Positions 12,785 through 14,363 of a DNA stretch of 14,363 bases are shown one piece after another. The DNA comes from Leptolinea sp. UBA1437 (GTDB taxonomy: Bacteria; Chloroflexota; Anaerolineae; Anaerolineales; Anaerolineaceae), in assembly GCA_002329625.1 (NCBI GenBank), contig DCTP01000127.1, forward strand, positions 920 through 15,282, read 5' to 3'. The notes beneath the pieces are model-generated. The model saw only the letters and a list, made by a program, of their open reading frames with translations. It ran no database searches and was not told the origin of the DNA. The translations under genes and the position numbers were made by a program. The first letter of the stretch is position 1. Each line of letters starts with the position of its first letter.

Positions 12785-14311
12785 ATGAAAAAACAAACAC
12801 TTTCCATCTTATTGGCTCTGGTATTACTCCTGAGCATATCCATATTCCCCGTATTTGCACAGGAATTAAGCGAGGATGAAGTCTCCGGTTATTTTGGCGC
12901 AATTGAAGACTGGACGACCCAAGATCTTGCTTTAGCCGGTGTGGATTCGGAAGCAGTCGATATGACTGAATTCGAAGCCAAAAGTGTTGAGAATCCAGCT
13001 CCAACGGCTGAATTAACGGACGAAGTCACTGTTGAAGGCGAGAAAGGTGTCGATTTACAGGCAAAATCGATCATCGATTCAATCACTTCACTTTCCGGTG
13101 AATATGTTGCTTGCGGAGACGGAAAAGTCAAGATTGTAATCGGTCTAAATCGAACCGATGACGACGCAACGACCGGGACGCCCAATATGATATTTGTGAA
13201 ATCTGTAATTGTGAAAATCAATGATATCGATTACGAACTACAGAACTGTAAATCTCAATATGGGGATGCCTGCAGCAAAGTCTATTTGGATGCAAGCGGG
13301 AACGCAGTATTAACCGGCTATGTCGAAATTCCAGACATTTTAAATGCAAGTACGATTCCTCTTACTAGCGCTACTATCAACTATTCAAAGACTCCTCATG
13401 GCGCATTAGAAACTCCGATTACCAGAACGGATCCGGAAGATGTTGCTACACGTATAAAAGATTTATGCGCGACAGAAGGCGTAGACGTTGTTACGACGAA
13501 AGGCATTTATGAACAATGCGGCGGGAAAGCTTCCTTCAAAGCCGATATTGAAGTCCCGGCAACCGATGGGCCTGACTGCCTAGTCCCTGCACAAATTTAT
13601 GTGGAAGGAACATCCTATTCGAATTACACCTGCCGTTATACACGCTTCGGTTCTGAAGGGTATCCTTTTGGCGGTGATTACTGTACACCCGGCAAAGCCA
13701 TTCCAGTAAAACCGGGGGACAAGATCCGTTTCGAAGCAATCATCAACGATCTGACCAATCCGGTTACCGAGACTTCCGGCGGTGCCGATTTGGATGTGAA
13801 CTGGCGTTTCGGGTACAACCCGGCCATGATCACCGGAGTTATGGAAAGCATTCCGGGGCCCGCCGGACTATGCGATGCGAAGATTGTCCCGTTGAAACCG
13901 TTGGATTGGATGGAAGATGCGGATAATCCGATCGAACCTTCCGGATGGTATAACACGTATGATAAAGCAGTCGTTGGCTTATATCAAAAATGCGGAAAAT
14001 TTGCAGTCATGCAGGTTCGTCTGCGCAATGACGGAGCAAAGACCGGTTTTATTAACCTGCCAGGTTCCGTAGCCGTCAACGGTGGTGCTCCGATTGCCTT
14101 CTACTGGCTCTCATCCGTCGCTCCGCACGGAAATAAGGTTGCACTCGGTCCGGGTGAAATCGTGACTTTGGTAGGCAGAATCTGGCTCACCAATCTGATC
14201 AGTCAGACCAACAGTGACGGAGCTGCTAATGTAGCAGTGAATTTCTCGGATTTGGGCTTATATATGACCGGCAGTTTATTCTCGGACAGAGTGAATTGGC
14301 GCTGTTACTAA
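12785..14311 (+). CDS. Secreted cysteine-containing surface protein with three tandem beta-rich domains, unknown function
   Basis: I do not recognise the family. The 508-residue product begins with a clear Sec signal peptide, MKKQTLSILLALVLLLSISIFPVFA, with cleavage likely after residue 25 (A-Q). An acidic linker to about residue 100 follows. Three similar domains each begin with an aromatic residue, a short spacer and CG: EYVACGDGK (C110), IYEQCGGKA (C245) and LYQKCGKFA (C403). Domains 2 and 3 share an aligned end (KPGDKIRFEAIINDLTNPVTE versus GPGEIVTLVGRIWLTNLISQT, then VNWRFGY versus VNWRCY). The mature protein has 11 cysteines, suggesting disulfides outside the cell. There is no C-terminal membrane anchor, LPXTG or lipobox, so it is either released or held by other wall components. 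The pattern suggests immunoglobulin-like or CARDB-like beta sandwiches, but that is only inference. It is monocistronic, with its own promoter and terminator. Confidence 0.85.
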   Translation: MKKQTLSILLALVLLLSISIFPVFAQELSEDEVSGYFGAIEDWTTQDLALAGVDSEAVDMTEFEAKSVENPAPTAELTDEVTVEGEKGVDLQAKSIIDSITSLSGEYVACGDGKVKIVIGLNRTDDDATTGTPNMIFVKSVIVKINDIDYELQNCKSQYGDACSKVYLDASGNAVLTGYVEIPDILNASTIPLTSATINYSKTPHGALETPITRTDPEDVATRIKDLCATEGVDVVTTKGIYEQCGGKASFKADIEVPATDGPDCLVPAQIYVEGTSYSNYTCRYTRFGSEGYPFGGDYCTPGKAIPVKPGDKIRFEAIINDLTNPVTETSGGADLDVNWRFGYNPAMITGVMESIPGPAGLCDAKIVPLKPLDWMEDADNPIEPSGWYNTYDKAVVGLYQKCGKFAVMQVRLRNDGAKTGFINLPGSVAVNGGAPIAFYWLSSVAPHGNKVALGPGEIVTLVGRIWLTNLISQTNSDGAANVAVNFSDLGLYMTGSLFSDRVNWRCY

Positions 14312-14333
14312 TCATTGTTCACTAAGACTTTTA

Positions 14334-14363
14334 AAAAAATCCGGATGGGAATTCCCATCCGGA
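14334..14363 (+). terminator. Terminator of the secreted-protein gene, cut by the window edge
   Basis: A perfect 24-nt palindrome (14340-14363, arms TCCGGATGGGAA and TTCCCATCCGGA) is preceded by a run of seven A's. It starts 28 bases past the stop codon. The matching T-run would lie just beyond the last base of the window, so this is almost certainly an intrinsic terminator. Confidence 0.8.

Noticed and set aside
1..14363. CRISPR array, tRNA, rRNA or insertion sequence
   Set aside because: No regularly spaced repeats, tRNA-like folds, rRNA core sequences, transposase genes or terminal inverted repeats were seen anywhere in the window.

Overview
The window is an ordinary bacterial chromosomal segment of moderate GC content with one small accessory-looking insertion. 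A GHMP-type mevalonate decarboxylase of the kind seen in Chloroflexota and archaea, a split glycine decarboxylase (gcvPA/gcvPB), rhamnan-type glycan genes and a secreted cysteine-containing surface protein together suggest an Anaerolineae-like member of Chloroflexota. That assignment is inference from gene content, not from a marker gene.

Layout: (1) Positions 1-3454, minus strand: a likely three-gene unit read as mevalonate decarboxylase, then an AEC-family permease, then mutL, which runs off the left edge. (2) Positions 3455-4049: a gene-poor stretch whose right half is a well-formed attenuator. It has an extended -10 promoter, a five-codon leader ORF with a strong ribosome binding site, two nested stems, two further tiny ORFs joined stop-to-start, and an intrinsic terminator. 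The gene it feeds is a class I SAM-dependent methyltransferase (4050-4775) with Firmicutes-like character. This is the most interesting part of the window. (3) Positions 5079-7289: a GT-B glycosyltransferase and an RgpF-like polysaccharide protein, closed by a bidirectional terminator shared with a small convergent 74-residue protein gene (7367-7591). (4) Positions 7744-10936: gcvH-gcvPA-gcvPB, the H and P proteins of the glycine cleavage system. No gcvT or L-protein gene is present. A perfect 36-nt palindrome follows. (5) Positions 11090-12481: an M17 leucyl aminopeptidase with its own terminator. (6) Positions 12785-14311: a secreted protein with three tandem domains, preceded by a sequence that matches a sigma-54 (-24/-12) promoter and followed by a terminator cut by the window edge.

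Functionally, the blocks cover isoprenoid precursor synthesis and DNA mismatch repair, a conditionally expressed methyltransferase, cell-surface glycan assembly, one-carbon metabolism, peptide turnover, and an abundant-looking exported protein. Only the gcv genes and the minus-strand trio look like real co-transcribed units. The rest are single genes or pairs separated by terminators.
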